This document shows, piece after piece, positions 1 through 13,289 of a DNA stretch of 64,000 nucleotides; positions within the stretch are counted from its first letter, which is position 1; every line of letters starts with the position of its first letter. Origin of the DNA: Plasmodium coatneyi (lineage: Eukaryota > Apicomplexa > Aconoidasida > Haemosporida > Plasmodiidae). The stretch spans positions 1,240,001-1,304,000 of the forward strand of contig NC_033569.1 in the NCBI RefSeq assembly GCF_001680005.1. Reading direction: 5' to 3'. The translations under genes and the position numbers were made by a program. The notes under the pieces are model-generated. The model saw only the letters and a list, made by a program, of their open reading frames with translations, was not told where the DNA came from and made no database searches.

Positions 1-865
1 TTTTTCTCTTCCTCATTTTTGCGTGACGTGCGGAGCAGCGGTGCTCAGTGGACGCCAAATGTGCACTGTCCACCGCGCTGCGGGAAATCTGCATGCCAGG
101 CGAGGGGTCCTTTTTTGCAAATTCTCCAAAGCGTTTTTCAAATGCTACAGTTATGGAGAGGCCACAATTTAATCATTTTTGTTACTTTCTTGTGGATTTT
201 TTTTTTTTTTTTTTAAAGCAGATAATCTTCTTATGCGTAACTTCCTTCGTTAAGTGATTACTAAATTAGTGCATCAGTTGGGGGCCAAAATTTTGTGAAG
301 CTCTTCTTTCCCTCCACCCCCCAAATGGTTGGCTACTTAGCAAGCCATATGGTAACAAAACTATGCCATGTTTTACTTTTTAAAAAAGAAAAAAAAATCC
401 CCCTTTGAGTCTTAAAAAAGTTCACCACAGTTTGCTTCTTAAACATTGTTTCTATTTCTGTATTTTTTTTTTTTTTTTTTTTTTTTTCTCGCTGTACCTC
501 TATCTCTACGTTGACTAGTGTGTGCAAGTGTATGTAAATGACTTGGCCAAGTGATATGCCCATTTTCAAACAACACATAAATGTACAAGCGGATACTATA
601 GTCGCTCAGTGGAACAGTGGCAAAGTAGCGCACCCTGATCGTTGTAGTTTGCGTGCGTCCTTGTCCTGGCTATCTTTCCATCCCCGCTACCCACGGTTGA
701 ACCCCCCAGCCTGGAAAAATGAAAAACAAAAATAAACTCAAGAGATGCTTAGACGTAATGGGGCACCAAAAATATAGGCAACTCGGCAGAGAAAAAAAAA
801 AAAAAAAAAAAATTTCTTAATAGGATCTAGTGCAACTGAGTATAGTAGACTGCAAAGGCACATGC
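1..865. other. Intergenic / 5' region of the DRC7-like gene
   Basis: No supportable gene. It holds poly(T) runs near 199-214 and 462-487 and a poly(A) run near 792-812. The short open frames here are interrupted by these homopolymers and look like no family I know. A first exon or the 5'UTR of the DRC7-like gene could lie here, because that gene's start at 866 is not certain. Confidence 0.5.
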
Positions 866-3800
866 ATGCATCCTTCCGCCAATGTGACATTCCTTTCCTA
901 TAAAAAGTACCTTAGGAATAATAGAGACAGAATTGCTAAGGACCACGTCAACCTGATTCCGTGCAGCAAAGAAAGTGTCCTGTTAACTTATCTGAAGGAG
1001 TTCCGACTTCAGGTTTAGTCTTCCTAACGACCATGATCAGCGCTTCCACTGTTACTGTATCCATTCCTCTGTGTATGTGTATGTGTGTGTGTACGTGTTT
1101 GCATCTGATTGAATGACTACACGTGCTTGGTTGCACTGCCTCTGCTCAGCTTGCAAAAAGATACGCCGCACAGTTTTGCGAATTCTTCATTGATGAGTAT
1201 GGACAGCGTAGAAATATATGCTCCTCCATAATCCAAGTTTTCTTTCCCTTTGAGTAAGGCGCGTCACGGGGTGCACTTTATCGGTGGTGCAGTATTGCTT
1301 TCTGACGTTGCGGTATAACTTGCTAACGGTGCAGCCTACCCAACTGGCGATCGCCCACCCCCTTCTCACAGCAAAGGAAACAACTACAAAGAAATATATA
1401 CCCTCATCAAGAGCTACTTCACGTTTGAAGTTGTGTTGAAAAAAAAAATAAAAACGCTGCTTCTTCCCAACGTGGCGCTCGTGTTCGACTGGAAGGTTTG
1501 TCTTGCCTTCCATGAGGAGAACCCCCTCCCCCATCGCACAGAACGTCCTCTTCAGGGGAGTCGAACCGAGTTCGATTCGATATGTGGAAAAGCATGAGTA
1601 CAACGTGTAGACTTACCAGGCCAACTTCGACCCAACTGCAGATCGCCGACTGCGCCGACTTGTGCACTATAGTGGTCTCCTCCCTGAGAAGTAAGTGCAG
1701 GGGCAGCAATGTTACAACATTACGACGTTACAACGATACGACGTTGCAACGTTGCGAAGTGGACAGGCGGACCGACAGATCGGCATAGAGACGCAGGCAA
1801 CCCCCTCCCGTACAATGGTCCCAACTCTTCCCATCCTTTTTTCCCCCCATGGTAGCAAAGAACTATGACGCGTACGTTGTGTGCGGAGAGGCCCCCTTCT
1901 CCATTTGCGCGAAGGACGACGTAATGAAGAAAAAAAAAAAAAAAAAAAAAAAGATAGAACTGATTGATGGACTGATGGATAGAAAGACCTGTCACTCACA
2001 GGGGCAATGCAGTCTGGGGGCATCCCCCCTCAATTCACCCGACTTCCGTTCAGGCAATTTCCATCCGTAACTTTCGCTCTCCCCCCTACTCCCGCCACCA
2101 GAAAAAACACCTCTGCGAATTTAATTTCAAAGATTGGGAGTACTATGAGGGGAAGAAGGTAACCCGTTTGTTATTACCTCTTCCTAGTCGACACGAAAAA
2201 AAAAAAAAAAAAAAAAAAAAGTGAGAAGGTCTCATAAAAGGTGCACCCCCACGATCTGCTCAGGAGGATGCAGCGGAAGTGTTGGACATAAAGGGGAAGA
2301 AGGCGAAGTATAGGAAGCTCATGAATATCGGCGTTAGAGCGGTACACAAAGAGAGAACCTCTACGAAGGGGTGAAGGGAGAAAGGAAGAGGGAAATGGCC
2401 TCCCCCCCCCTCTGCACACATCGAATGAACAAATGATGTGCCCACCGATGTAACGTCGCCGCCCTCCACTTCATGTGCGAAAAACCGCTCCAGGCAGGGG
2501 AACGCAAATTCGAAGACGAAGGATCGAATGAAGAGAAGGACCTCTACGTTCACATGTGGATACTCATAAAAAAAAGCCTAGATGTAAAAAAAGACGTTTT
2601 CATAGAAATGGGTTCAGGTTGGTTGTCTAGGACAAGAACACACATGGTGGAATTGTCCCAATTTGAAATCCTACTACAACCAGCGGACTAACCTATTGGC
2701 TAGCAGTCCCTCTGTCGACCCACTCTCCCCCACACACACACCCCAAAGGCAGGGAATACGATGTGGACGACTGCCCCTATAGGTCGATATTTTACCTGTG
2801 GAACGAGAAGAACATTTACGTAGGGGGGAAGCAAGATGACACCTACGCAGACGTGCCAGCACGGGTCTATGTGGTCTTGTATCTCCTGCGTAACTTTGCT
2901 TGTTTGTAACTGCTCCCCTCCACCCGATCCGTCAGGTGAACATCCGCAAAACGGAGGAAGTCACCACGTTAGTTTCAGAGCTGCAGAACAATGAATACTT
3001 TGTTCCGGCCTTCTATGACGAGATAAGGGCTAAGGTAGGTCTGTCGTCTGGGAAGGGGAATCTGTCACCGGTGGGGCGTGCATATCAATGCGTGTGCTAA
3101 TACGTAATGGGTATGCCTATGCATATGCTCATATACACATATCCCTGTTGCTACGACGTGCACGTGCTGGCATTTCGCTTTCTCCCCACCTGGAAGGCAC
3201 TAACCCCCATTATCGAGAATCGGCTCTACAAAATAAGGAAGGACAGGTTTCTTCTGAAGTACCCACAAGGTACTCTCTCTCCAGTCGTTTTTACTCCCCC
3301 TCACACAACGTCGGAGAAGTGGACTCAGCTGCTTACGAGGAGATGCGTATCCCCCCCCCCTGCAGGCAGTAACACGACATTTTACAAGAACTGTAAGAAG
3401 GACCAGTACGGAGACTTCCTGCAGGTTCGTTCGCCGCGCCGAAACGGTGAAGCCAAGTACCTTCGTATCAGCATCTGTGAACCTATCTACAGTAGACTTT
3501 TCCTCCCTCCCTGCAGCACGACGGATTGACTGAGATGCACACACACTATGGGAATAAATTCTACACCAACGTAGAATCGGTCTGTTGTCTGTTCAAATAT
3601 AGAAGGTGAGGGAAGTGCCCACTGTGGATCCATGCAGGGGTTGCCACGACTACACCTTCACTCCCCTAGGAGGTATGGCACCACACGGAAACACCTAATG
3701 CATGGAAACAGTTACACTTTGGCACTACCTACCCCACGCACACACCTTCATGCAGAGACGGGAAAATGGCCAAGCTGTACTTTCCCCAGAAATTCAAAAC

Positions 3801-6594
3801 CGTTGAATATTACGACAGTTCTGGTCACCACTTTTTGAGGGCCCTCAGAGAAGTACGCCAGTGGGGGAATCTCCAAAAAAAGGAGACAAATGGAAAGCCG
3901 TACGAGGGGGACCTGCTCAAGTGTCTCCCATTTTGATACCCCTCCCCTGCAGAGCATAGGGTTCTACTCCCACTTCTCCTTCTACCCAAATAGGTAACCA
4001 CCCACTTAGCTACCCCGAAAATGTAGCCAAACTGCACACCGATTGTTGCCATAAGGATGCTTTCCCTCTTTGTGCCGCTCCAGACCCGATGGATTGATCC
4101 ACTACCTGGAGGTTAACAGGAGGAAGAATAAATGGCAGCTCGCCCAAATGGGTTGTCATCAACAGAGTAGCCAAGGAGGAGGATGATCATCATGGTGGTG
4201 ACCCGTGTGCCTTACAAATCGTGCCGTCCTGCGTACTCACCACAGATAAAGGACTCAAAAATTATGGAATATTTTTCCAACCGGAACGACCAGTATGTGT
4301 GCTCCAGTTTGCACCGTTTATGGGGACTCTCCGATGGGGCAAAACTCCCCTGTGCTGTTCTGTCCAAAAAAAATTTTTCTTTTTTCACCCGCTCTGCCGC
4401 CCCCACCACCTCAGAGTGATTTACCGATCGATGTGTCTTTCCCCGAGCGTCGAAACGAAATACAAGTTGAAGGTTCGTGTCGGTAGTTTCAGTTTGGGGG
4501 TGGTTCTAGACAGACGAACTCATCCCCCTGCGTGTGCATAAATGGAGACGGATGGGATATGATGCCCCTCTTTCGTTACTCTTCCCCCTGGCAGATGTTC
4601 GACGGGAAGGATTACTACGTGACAAAAATGACTGTGAAGTATAAGGATGAGGTTAAAGGAGTGCGTGAACAAGGGAGGGTGCGCCTGAAATATTGGCCAG
4701 TCACATGGACACCCTCATGTGCACTGTGTATGCATGTCAAAGTGGATGCTTCTCCCTGATTGCACTCCTGTAGCGCCGCCAGAACGGAATCAAGAAGAAA
4801 ATATTCCTCATCCCAGAGAACAAGATAATCCTCGTGTACTACAACAACTGCAACCAGATAAGTAACACCTTCGAGGTTTACGAGAAGCACATTTGGTACA
4901 ACCATGACACGGAGGAGGTAGGACTCACCATTCGACAGGGGTCACTTCTTAACGGAGAAAAATGGACACACAGATTTGTGTTCCTTAAAGGAGGAGCTAA
5001 GTCCTTCCTCTCATCTGTCATGTTCGCCTCCCCAACGGATGACCCCCAGAACGAAGAAATAGTCACATACAAGAAGAATTATGTGTATAAGCACTTTGTA
5101 AATTATGGGGACCCCCTTCAGAAGGAGGTAAGTGGTTTCACAAGGTGAGAACGTTGGAAACGCTGTTGAAGCTGTTCCGACATTGTGTGCAGAACCGTAT
5201 GGACAGCTTCCATACATCTATTCTGAACTGCACTGAAAGTGAACCCATAATGCACCCCCCGCCAGAGCCTATACCTTCTGAGGGAAGAACGAAGCCTCTT
5301 TCACGACATCGAGAGCACCTACAAAGCAGTTATCTGTGCAATCAGGAAGGTAATTGCGTGGTTAGTGTATTTCTCTCCGTTTTCTCCTCAAAATATCAGT
5401 TCGACGGTTCATCCAGCGGGTGTACCCCTCTCACAGGAAAGAAGCCAAATGAAAGAAACGGAAGAGGAATACCAATACAAGCCACAAAATATAACCAACA
5501 AAAACGAAATGATATACCACGACAATGAACAAATGGAACACTTTAATAAAAGCGTAATCGAAGATGAGATGAATGTATTCAATTTTTACAATAGCTATCC
5601 GTGGGATCAGCATGCGGAGGTGTCCATGAACAATTCGTTCTTTCTGTCTAAGAGGAAGATACTGAAAGTTGAATGCGCGTGTGATGAAATAGCTTACGTC
5701 TCCTCGGAGAAGGGGCAGGAATTGGCACGCTGTGCGTTGCACTCAGTGGTAAAAAAAAAAGGAGGCACACACACACACAGGCAGGCAGGCAGGACAGCTT
5801 CGAACGGCATGTCGGGTGGGGTTACACCTCCTTTGCCTAGTGCGATAACGCCGCTCCACTGCAGTTCCATTGCACGGAGGCACCAATACACCGTCGCTCC
5901 ATCTACCACCATCCACCCCCAGGATGATAAGGCACTCCCCACCCACACAGGTTACCCACTTGGGGAATAAAGGAACCACCAAAGCGCAACAAAAAATGTG
6001 CCCCCATAGGAGACATATCCTTACATATCTTCTCTGTTTTCCCATTTCAGGAGACCCAGCTGAGCGAAATTTTGAACTCGCAAAACCGTCAGAGGGGGAA
6101 AACGGTCAAGTAAGTAACCCCCCCTCATATCCTAAGAATACTTACTTTCTCACTTGTCTCCCGTGTTAAAACCTGTTCATGTGGACCCTCCCCCCCACCG
6201 CGCGTGTGCAATTCAGCAGAATCGGGGAAGCATGAAGTTATCCATTTTGGAAGACAGGTTGTCCAAGTACAAACAGGAGCTGTCTGAAATGAAGGTAGCC
6301 AACCACGGTTGTTCCGCATCAACCCAACTTTAGCAATCCCTTCGCCAAGAATAGAGAGAAACAAAACGCACTTACGAATTGGCCAACAGAGGGACACTCC
6401 GCCACCCTAAATAGCGCGTGTACAAAATCAACTGGACGAATTACACATGTATGTTTTTTTTTGGGGGGGAATAACACCTGCATATGCCCTTTTCGCAGGA
6501 CATGAATGACCCATCCAAATTGGAAGATGTGGAAAGGATAAGGAAAAATATTAAGTTCACTGAAGATAGAATTTATCACTGCCGAAAAGATTAG
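866..6594 (+). CDS. DRC7: DRC7 / CCDC135 (lobo)-like axonemal dynein regulatory complex protein, ~27 exons
   Basis: Nexin-dynein regulatory complex subunit family, acting in the 9+2 axoneme; in Plasmodium that means the male gamete flagellum. My splice model: 866-1012, 1150-1253, 1372-1495, 1542-1604, 1642-1690, 1856-1920, 2102-2158, 2264-2341, 2494-2611, 2749-2864, 2936-3034, 3197-3269, 3366-3424, 3517-3605, 3756-3852, 3953-3993, 4084-4111, 4246-4292, 4415-4472, 4595-4660, 4774-4917, 5050-5127, 5266-5349, 5437-5748, 6051-6104, 6217-6294, 6499-6594. This gives about 807 aa, near the usual family length. Landmarks are a transglutaminase-like core (DCADLCTIVV then YDAYVV, residues ~147-184; HMWIL ~250), repeated DGL/EYFxxRxD motifs (HDGL ~385, RPDGLIHYLE ~460, EYFSNRND), and a charged coiled-coil C-terminus. 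Weak points are the start codon, the very short introns at 1496-1541 and 1605-1641, and the donors at 4112 and 6105. The family call is firmer than the exact exon ends. Confidence 0.8.
1069..1101. repeat. TG-rich microsatellite in DRC7 intron 1
   Basis: Imperfect alternation of TG with TATG and TACG units inside the first predicted intron of the DRC7-like gene. It is not coding in the model. Confidence 0.7.
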
Positions 6595-6666
6595 CACTTT
6601 GTTTCTCCCTCCATTTATGTGTTCTCCTTTGGTGGGCGAAGTGGGCCACCTTTCCCTTTGGATAGC

Positions 6667-6705
<39 letters not shown>

Positions 6706-7832
6706 AACGGTCAGGTAAAAAGGGAATAAAAATAGCTATTTTTGCTGCTAATTTGTCTGACCGTTCATAGAAAAAGCAACATATGTAGCACATTTTTTTT
6801 TTTTTTTTTTTTACTAACCGAGCAAAATTTCATAACACGGTGTGCAATGGTAACCACGCAAACAGGTGTACAAATCTGTGTGGAAAAAGTGGAACATTTG
6901 GTGAAGCAAAAAAATAGCTGCAGGGTTGGCCACACATACGTATGTGTAAATGTCTAAGAGAACATATTTTTCCTTCCTCGTGGGGTGTTTCGCGTTCCTG
7001 AATTTACAAACCAGGATCGACATTGCAACGTTGCTAGTTTTGTAGTTGTGCGTAGTATGTGTAGTATGTTTTTTTCTGTCTTTTTTTTTGTCTTTTTTTG
7101 CTTTTTTTTTTCCTTCCCTCTGGGGTGTTCCACTTTGCTGATGTTACCCCCTGAAGGGAAGTCCAACTGACGCACGCCAAATTAGCGTGTCACACCGGAT
7201 ATGCACAAGGGGGAAATTGGGAAAACACACAAAGGAAGAAAATGACTTCAACTTAGCGTTAACCTGAGCAGCTGAGAATAATTCTGAGCTTCTTTTTTTT
7301 TTTTTTTCGTTGATTGTCCACATGGGCGTACTTTTGAAACCCCCCATTTTGTGCTACTGCAGACGAGGGCATACTCCGCACAATTACTACTTACTGCGCG
7401 CGTTTATCACTAACGGGGAAGAAAAAAAAGAAAGTATCAACTGCACGAATGAGGTGACATAAGGGGGGGGAGACATTCCGCATAGTATTTACGAAGTTAC
7501 GCAGTGGGCGCTGTGTTCATCTCGGGGGGTGGCGAAGTGTCCTCCTTTGGCCATCCCGTTGGTACTTACAAGTAGGAGCATTTTTCGTTCCCTCTGACAG
7601 CTGGTGTGAAGTGGATCTTGTCCTATTTGTCGAGTACCCCAAGGGAGACACAGTCGAACGGGTGAGCGATCGAAGAGCAGACAAGAAGTATACGCACATA
7701 TATACATATGTACCATTCCGAAGAGGCACTTTCGAACTTCTTACCATTTCGGGGGGGCATTCCAACTTTGGAGGATTCACATCAATGCAAATTCCCCCCT
7801 CTCCCGAGGTGGAGAAAAAAAGCTGACTTAAG
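6595..7832. other. Intergenic DRC7-like to myosin
   Basis: 1.2 kb between two tandem + genes. It contains a 34-nt poly(T) at 6669-6702 followed at once by an exact 12-nt inverted repeat (6703-6714 against 6757-6768), further T-runs near 6793-6812 and 7290-7308, and T-rich stretches at 7070-7110. I see no coding exon here. It should contain the 3' end of the first transcript and the promoter of the myosin gene. Confidence 0.6.
6703..6768. repeat. Inverted repeat next to poly(T)
   Basis: ATGAACGGTCAG at 6703-6714 is the exact reverse complement of CTGACCGTTCAT at 6757-6768. The 42-nt spacer carries a second palindrome, AAAATAGCTATTTT, and the AGCTATT word also occurs just before the poly(T) at 6663. 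In DNA or RNA this can form a stem of 12 pairs with an inner hairpin. It may act as a transcript-end structure or belong to the CCTGA/TCAGG motif family described in the findings. Confidence 0.75.
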
Positions 7833-10800
7833 ATGGCGTCTCCACAACCTAAGAGCAATGAAACGTTTTACTATTCGAACATATCCAATGTGAGGGAGGA
7901 CAGCGGGAAGGGATCGACGAACGGTGCAGGTGCGCCGAAACGAGACGGATCTTTTGAAAGAAAGGACAGTGATAAGCTGCACTCGGAAAAGTATGTGTGG
8001 TGCTTCTACAACAACATGTACAAGAAGATGGAGACATGCGGATTCAGCGAATCGGAAAAAGCTTATACCCTTAAGAGTTAGAAAAAAGCTTGGGCACTAT
8101 CGCAGTTACGCTCATTCTTGTCGCTGCTAATAAGTACGAATGGGATAGCTACCCGCATTTGCCCCATTCGTTGATACATCTGTGCGTTTTTGCCTTTTTG
8201 CTTCTCTGCAGGAAAAGGAGAGACCCTGGAGAATGTTCCCGCAGAGAAGGTCATCCCGTGCCTGAAGGAGCACATCCAGTTAGACAGCGAAAACAACGTC
8301 GACATAATACAACTGAATGAACCCAACGTGCTAGAGAATTTAAAAAACCGATACGCGAAGAACAAGATATACACCTTCCATGCGTCCCTCTTGCTGGCCA
8401 TAAACCCGTACAAGCAGATCGAGGGACTCTACGGGGTGAAGAGTATGAATCGGTATTTGAACAAATTTGGGACGGGTTGCCTAAAAAGAGGCAAGAACAG
8501 CAACCTCAGTGATAAGCGTAGCGGCCCTGCCCACATCTACGACATCGGGAACATGGCCTACAGGAATATGGTGCTGAAGAGGAAGCGGCAAACCATCGTC
8601 GTCTCTGGGCACAGCGGAAGTGGGAAAACGGAAAATTGTAAAATTCTGTTCAAGTACTTTCACTACATTTTCTTCCACAAAAATGGGGGGAGCCGGGGAG
8701 GAGAAGAACACGGGGCAGACAGCACAGAGGAAGAGGAAGGCGTGAAAGCAAAAGCAGACGTAGATGCAGAGGCAGATGCAGACGTTGAATTGGCAGGCGT
8801 CGTGGCAAACCGCCGACGGATCGACAAGCTAATATACATTAACAGCATCATCGAGGCCATGAGTAACGCCAAGACGATCAAGAACAACAACAGCAGCAGG
8901 TGCGGACGCATTAACGACTTGGTGTTTGAGGAGAGGAAGAAGACAGACGAGACCATCTTCCATTACTGCTTCTCCTATATTAAGATTCTGATCCTCCTGC
9001 TGGAAATAAATCGGTGCATTAGTCACAACAAGGGGGAAAGGAATTTTCACATTTTCTACCAAGTCATTAGGGGGTTGACCGATGCCCAGTTGGGTGAGAG
9101 GGGGCTGGTGCGGGACGTTCATCGGTACAGGATTCTCACCTGTTCCAACGATTGTGATACTGTATTTTCCACTGATGAATCTGCCCCTGAGGAGGAGCGG
9201 AAAGACGAGAAGAATTTTCACCATCTGTTGGATGGCCTGAGGTACATACAGTACGACGAAGGTAGGATAAGTGAGCTCGTAGATGTGATCGCTGGGGTTA
9301 TTCACTTGGGGCAGATTGATCCCGGTGGGGAAGAAAACGATGAAAAAATGGACAATGAGGAGTTCGACGTGTCGAACCCAAACAGTGATAGCTACAAAAA
9401 TGCATGCGCCTGTTTGCGGTTGCCCGTTGCTGATCTACGGAGCATGATCAGGTTCAAATGTATTCACGTCTCAGGGGAAAGGATCAGAACCCATCGGAGT
9501 AAGGACAATTCGATGTACACTCTACACAGCTTAATAAAGGTGATATATAAGAACCTATTTAGCAAAGTGGTGAATGACATAAATCGGACGCATCTATCCG
9601 ATAAGGAGAGTGAAGAAATTATGAATGAGTCTGTATACTCCAAGAATAATAACATCATTTCGATTCTGGACCTATACGGGTTCGAGGATCTACTTTCCAA
9701 TGACTTTGAGCAGCTCTGTATCAATCTAGCCAATGAAAAGTTAAACAATTACTACATTCTGAACGAAGTAGAGAAGGAGAAGCTCATCCATAGGGAGGAG
9801 AATATCCTTTGGAAGGAGGTTCCTATTCCTAATTATAAGGACACGATCCATTTTGTGGAAAAATTATTCTCACATCTGGATGATATAACGAAGCTGAATA
9901 GCTCTGGACAGAAGAAAGGGGACGAGAATTTCTTCTCCTACCTGCTGAATAATGAGAGGAGCTATCTGGAGAAGGGCACGTACGGCTTTGTCAGCAGCAG
10001 GGATGGCACCCACACGGATAAAAGGCATAGCATACAGAGGAATGTGTTCTTTGTGAGGCACTACGCGGGGTGCGTGGTCTACACGGTGAACGACTGGATA
10101 AGGAAGAACAGCGACCGGGTCGAGGGGGAGATAGAGGAGTTGATTGGCCAGTCGGGCAACTCGTTCCTTCACCGGGGGGCAACAACAAGTGGACATGGTG
10201 ATCCAGTCAGGGGGAGCACCCAAGCAGAACCAACCATTCCCCCCTTCAGGGGTGAAGTAGGTGTGAGTAAATTACAAAATAAGGATGACGTAGCCCAGCG
10301 AAGTGACGCAAACTGCTTTTTGGCCTCCACAAGGGGGGTACCCACTACGGAGAGCAGCCACCCCACCTGCAACAAGAGCATTCTGAGTGTTAGTAAAAAG
10401 TATATAAAGGAGCTAGACAAGTTATTCTGCAACATGGAAAAGACGGACCTCCATTACATTAGGTGCATACTGCCAAACGAGCAGATGAGGGAAGACAACT
10501 TCAAGAGGAGACTTATCTACACGCAGTTGAAGCAATGTGGAGCGATTGAAATGGTGAAAATTGTAAATAGAGGATTGTCCCACAAGGTGCTCAAAGGAGA
10601 GTTCCTAGACAGGTGCGTTAAGGATATTCCGAAAGAGCTGCAACACTGTAGGCAGGATGACATCGTTTACTACTTCATGCGCCTATTTGGGGAGAAACGC
10701 ACCTTCCAGTTGGGAACCAATTACATTTTCATGGGATCAAGTGTGTACACAGAGGTGCATGCCTACTTGTATGGTGATCACTCCGATCGGATCGGTAGTC

Positions 10801-13289
10801 ATCCCCCTATGGATGGGAGAAAAGAAAAAATCCTCCAAGAAATAAGAGCCATGCGGTTTAGGAGGTCCGTCTTAGTGGTAAGGATACACAACTGGATGAA
10901 CAGTCACTATAGGATCTACTTGAATAAAAAAAAAAAAATGAAGGAAAAGGCCTGCGACTATATGTTTAAAGTGTATTTAATTTTTAAGACGGTGATGAGT
11001 GTGAAGAGGAGTCTGGGTTACAACGTCCGTCGATTGGAGAGGGTGCTGGCGGGGAAGGCGTACGGCGGGTTCTTCAAGCAGGTAAGGACGGTGAGGGGGG
11101 GAAAGTACAAGAAGGGGGGGATCCCCTTCGGCGGAGCAGTGCGTTCGAAGGTTCGTGCGGGGGATGGCACTAAAAAAGACACAAAAGAGGAAGGCAATAA
11201 AGAGGACATTAAAGAGGACACTAAGGAAGATACTAAGGAAGACACTAAGGAATGCACTGAAGAAGGATCAGTACCGAACTTGCACCCACCCCCTTGCGAT
11301 AATGCAGACACAAACGGGCTGACCAACGTGGCGCCGGAAATATTTGTGGCCACCCCGGATAATTACCACCACGTGTATAATAACATCGACTGGGTGGTAA
11401 TATTCCTAGAGAAGAAGGTGCACCTGTACAACGTTGGTTATACCTTCGAGCGGGTGTGCAAAAAGTACCTTCCAAATTTTGATGCCGTCACGGTGAGGAA
11501 ACTTCCTAGAGGAGGTGACTCTCCCCATGCACAGTTTGATATAGACAACCACATACCTCCCCCCATTCATTGTATTGGCCAGCACCCCCTCTACAAGAAT
11601 ATATTCCTAGCGGTGGACGCGGACTTATCTGTGCGTATCTTTACCTACCCCACGTTGGATTCCATTAAAAGTTTCCTAAAAAGGAAGATCGAGTTGATGA
11701 AGCGGGGGAGTGAGGACATACCCAGCACGTACCTGCCGCAGTTGCATCGGAGTAGGAGATTTGCAGCACCCTCAGGAGGAACGACGCAGTCAACCCAACC
11801 AACCCAACCAGGTGACCTCTTCAGCGAGGAAAACCTTAACATGTTCATGCATATGTATAAAGATGTGTATGTATTAAGCTCGTTAGGCAAACCAGCAGGG
11901 GGGGGAGAAGTCACGGAAGGAGGGGACGCGGAACCACACATGAAAACAACGCGAAGAAAGCGAGAAGAGTGCACCTTACTCAAGCGAATAAAAAAAGAAG
12001 AATACATGGAAGAGGATATGTACTCTAACCCTTCCTTTAAAATTATAAAGGTGACCTTCTTCCCAACAACCCTTAGCCACTTCATGTGTCTATCCTACGC
12101 ACAGATAGGACAGGACCATTACTTGCTGGTCACCTTAGTGAACTGCTTCTCCAAGCCGATCTACCATTACACGACGAAAATTAACATAAGCAACTCTATC
12201 CAGAATGAGCACTTTAGGAGGTTCTTTCTACAATGGTGTGATGACTCTCTTCCTAACGGTGCAATAGAATCGGTCAGCAGATGCCCCGTGGAGGGAAGCA
12301 AACTCCCCCCAGGGGATGAAAACGAAGAAGAGAAAAAAAAAACTTACCTGGACAAGTATCTCAGTACAATAAAAATGTCTGTAATTAACAACTCACATGT
12401 GGTTATTCACGGAGCGTGTCTTCTTTCCCTGGTGGAAGTACAGCGTTACGAAATGTGCTCTGCAGAAGTGTCTATACGCGATTATGAATACAGGTATTTG
12501 CGCGTGGTATTCAACCTGATGTGCTTTGAAGTCTTTAGCCACGTGTGGGATGAGCATTTGGGGAAATTGTCCCACGATCTGAAGCACAACTTGGTTGTGG
12601 ATGATCTGTTTGGGTGGGGTGAAAAGCGGAATAGCAGGCCGCAGCGGAAGAATACTCGCATTTGCCTGAACGGGTCAGCTAATCTTGATACGTGTGCCAA
12701 CTTGGGAGGACCTCGTGGCGAAGTGGTGAAGCAGGTCTACGAAACAGCCCTGCGGGAACCGTCCTCCGATCGCTCCTTTTATGTATTTTCCCCACGGGGC
12801 GAAATATACCTGTTGACGAATGGCGGGCAGGCGGGTTCTCCTGAGGACCTCTTTCGCCACGGCCCTTGGGGGATTCGCAAATTCTCATTCAGGCGGTCAA
12901 AGAGGGAGGAAGCCACAACGGAAGGGCCAAATGGGGAGAGTGAAAACGAAGGGAAAGACGTCCCACCGTGCAGTTACTACGGAATCTTCCACATGAATGT
13001 TAGCTACTTTTACAAACAGGAGTATTACAAAAGTTTCGTAACGTTAAATCCGTCTGTTCAGGCGACAATTAGAAAATATGCCTCCAGTGACGAGGCAGTC
13101 ATGGGGGTGAGCAGATGCATCAGAACATCCTTCCTCCCCGATGTGTGCATTTTGCGTGAGTGGCAGGGTGGCCATTTCGGGGGTGTGAAGCGGGACTGCC
13201 TCTACTACAGTCTGAAGAATGGTGGGGAGGCCATGACCCTCTGCCAAGGGGAGGGGCAACCGCCGCCCCTGCCTGATAACTCGACGTAA
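7833..13289 (+). CDS. MyoJ: Unconventional myosin heavy chain, probably myosin J
   Basis: Actin-based motor. Exons 7833-8076 and 8212-13289 join in phase to about 1773 aa. The SH3-like N-terminus (VWCFYNN) is split by the intron. Motor motifs are the P-loop SGHSGSGKTE (GHSGSGKT ~214-221), a switch I form NNNSSRCGRI, switch II DLYGFED, the segment FEQLCINLANEKLNNYY, and QLKQCGAIEMVKIVNRG with FLDRC before the converter. An IQ/lever-like basic stretch follows near 10850-11040. Low-complexity inserts include a KEDTKED repeat at 11170-11260. The long tail has beta-rich segments (for example VVIFLEKKVHLYNVG and FYVFSPRGEIYLLTNGG) that might be a divergent propeller. The J assignment rests on remembered synteny with MIF, CCT3 and MRP2, not on the tail. 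A further C-terminal exon is possible: donor at 13286-13287 (inside the apparent stop), acceptor before 13597, stop at 13676-13678. Confidence 0.88.
11165..11262 (+). repeat. Coding minisatellite, (K-E-D-T)n in the myosin tail
   Basis: Twelve-nucleotide units of the type GAGGACACTAAG, encoding repeated Lys-Glu-Asp-Thr/Ile, interrupt the myosin just after the lever-arm region. This is a typical expandable Plasmodium low-complexity tract. Confidence 0.8.
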
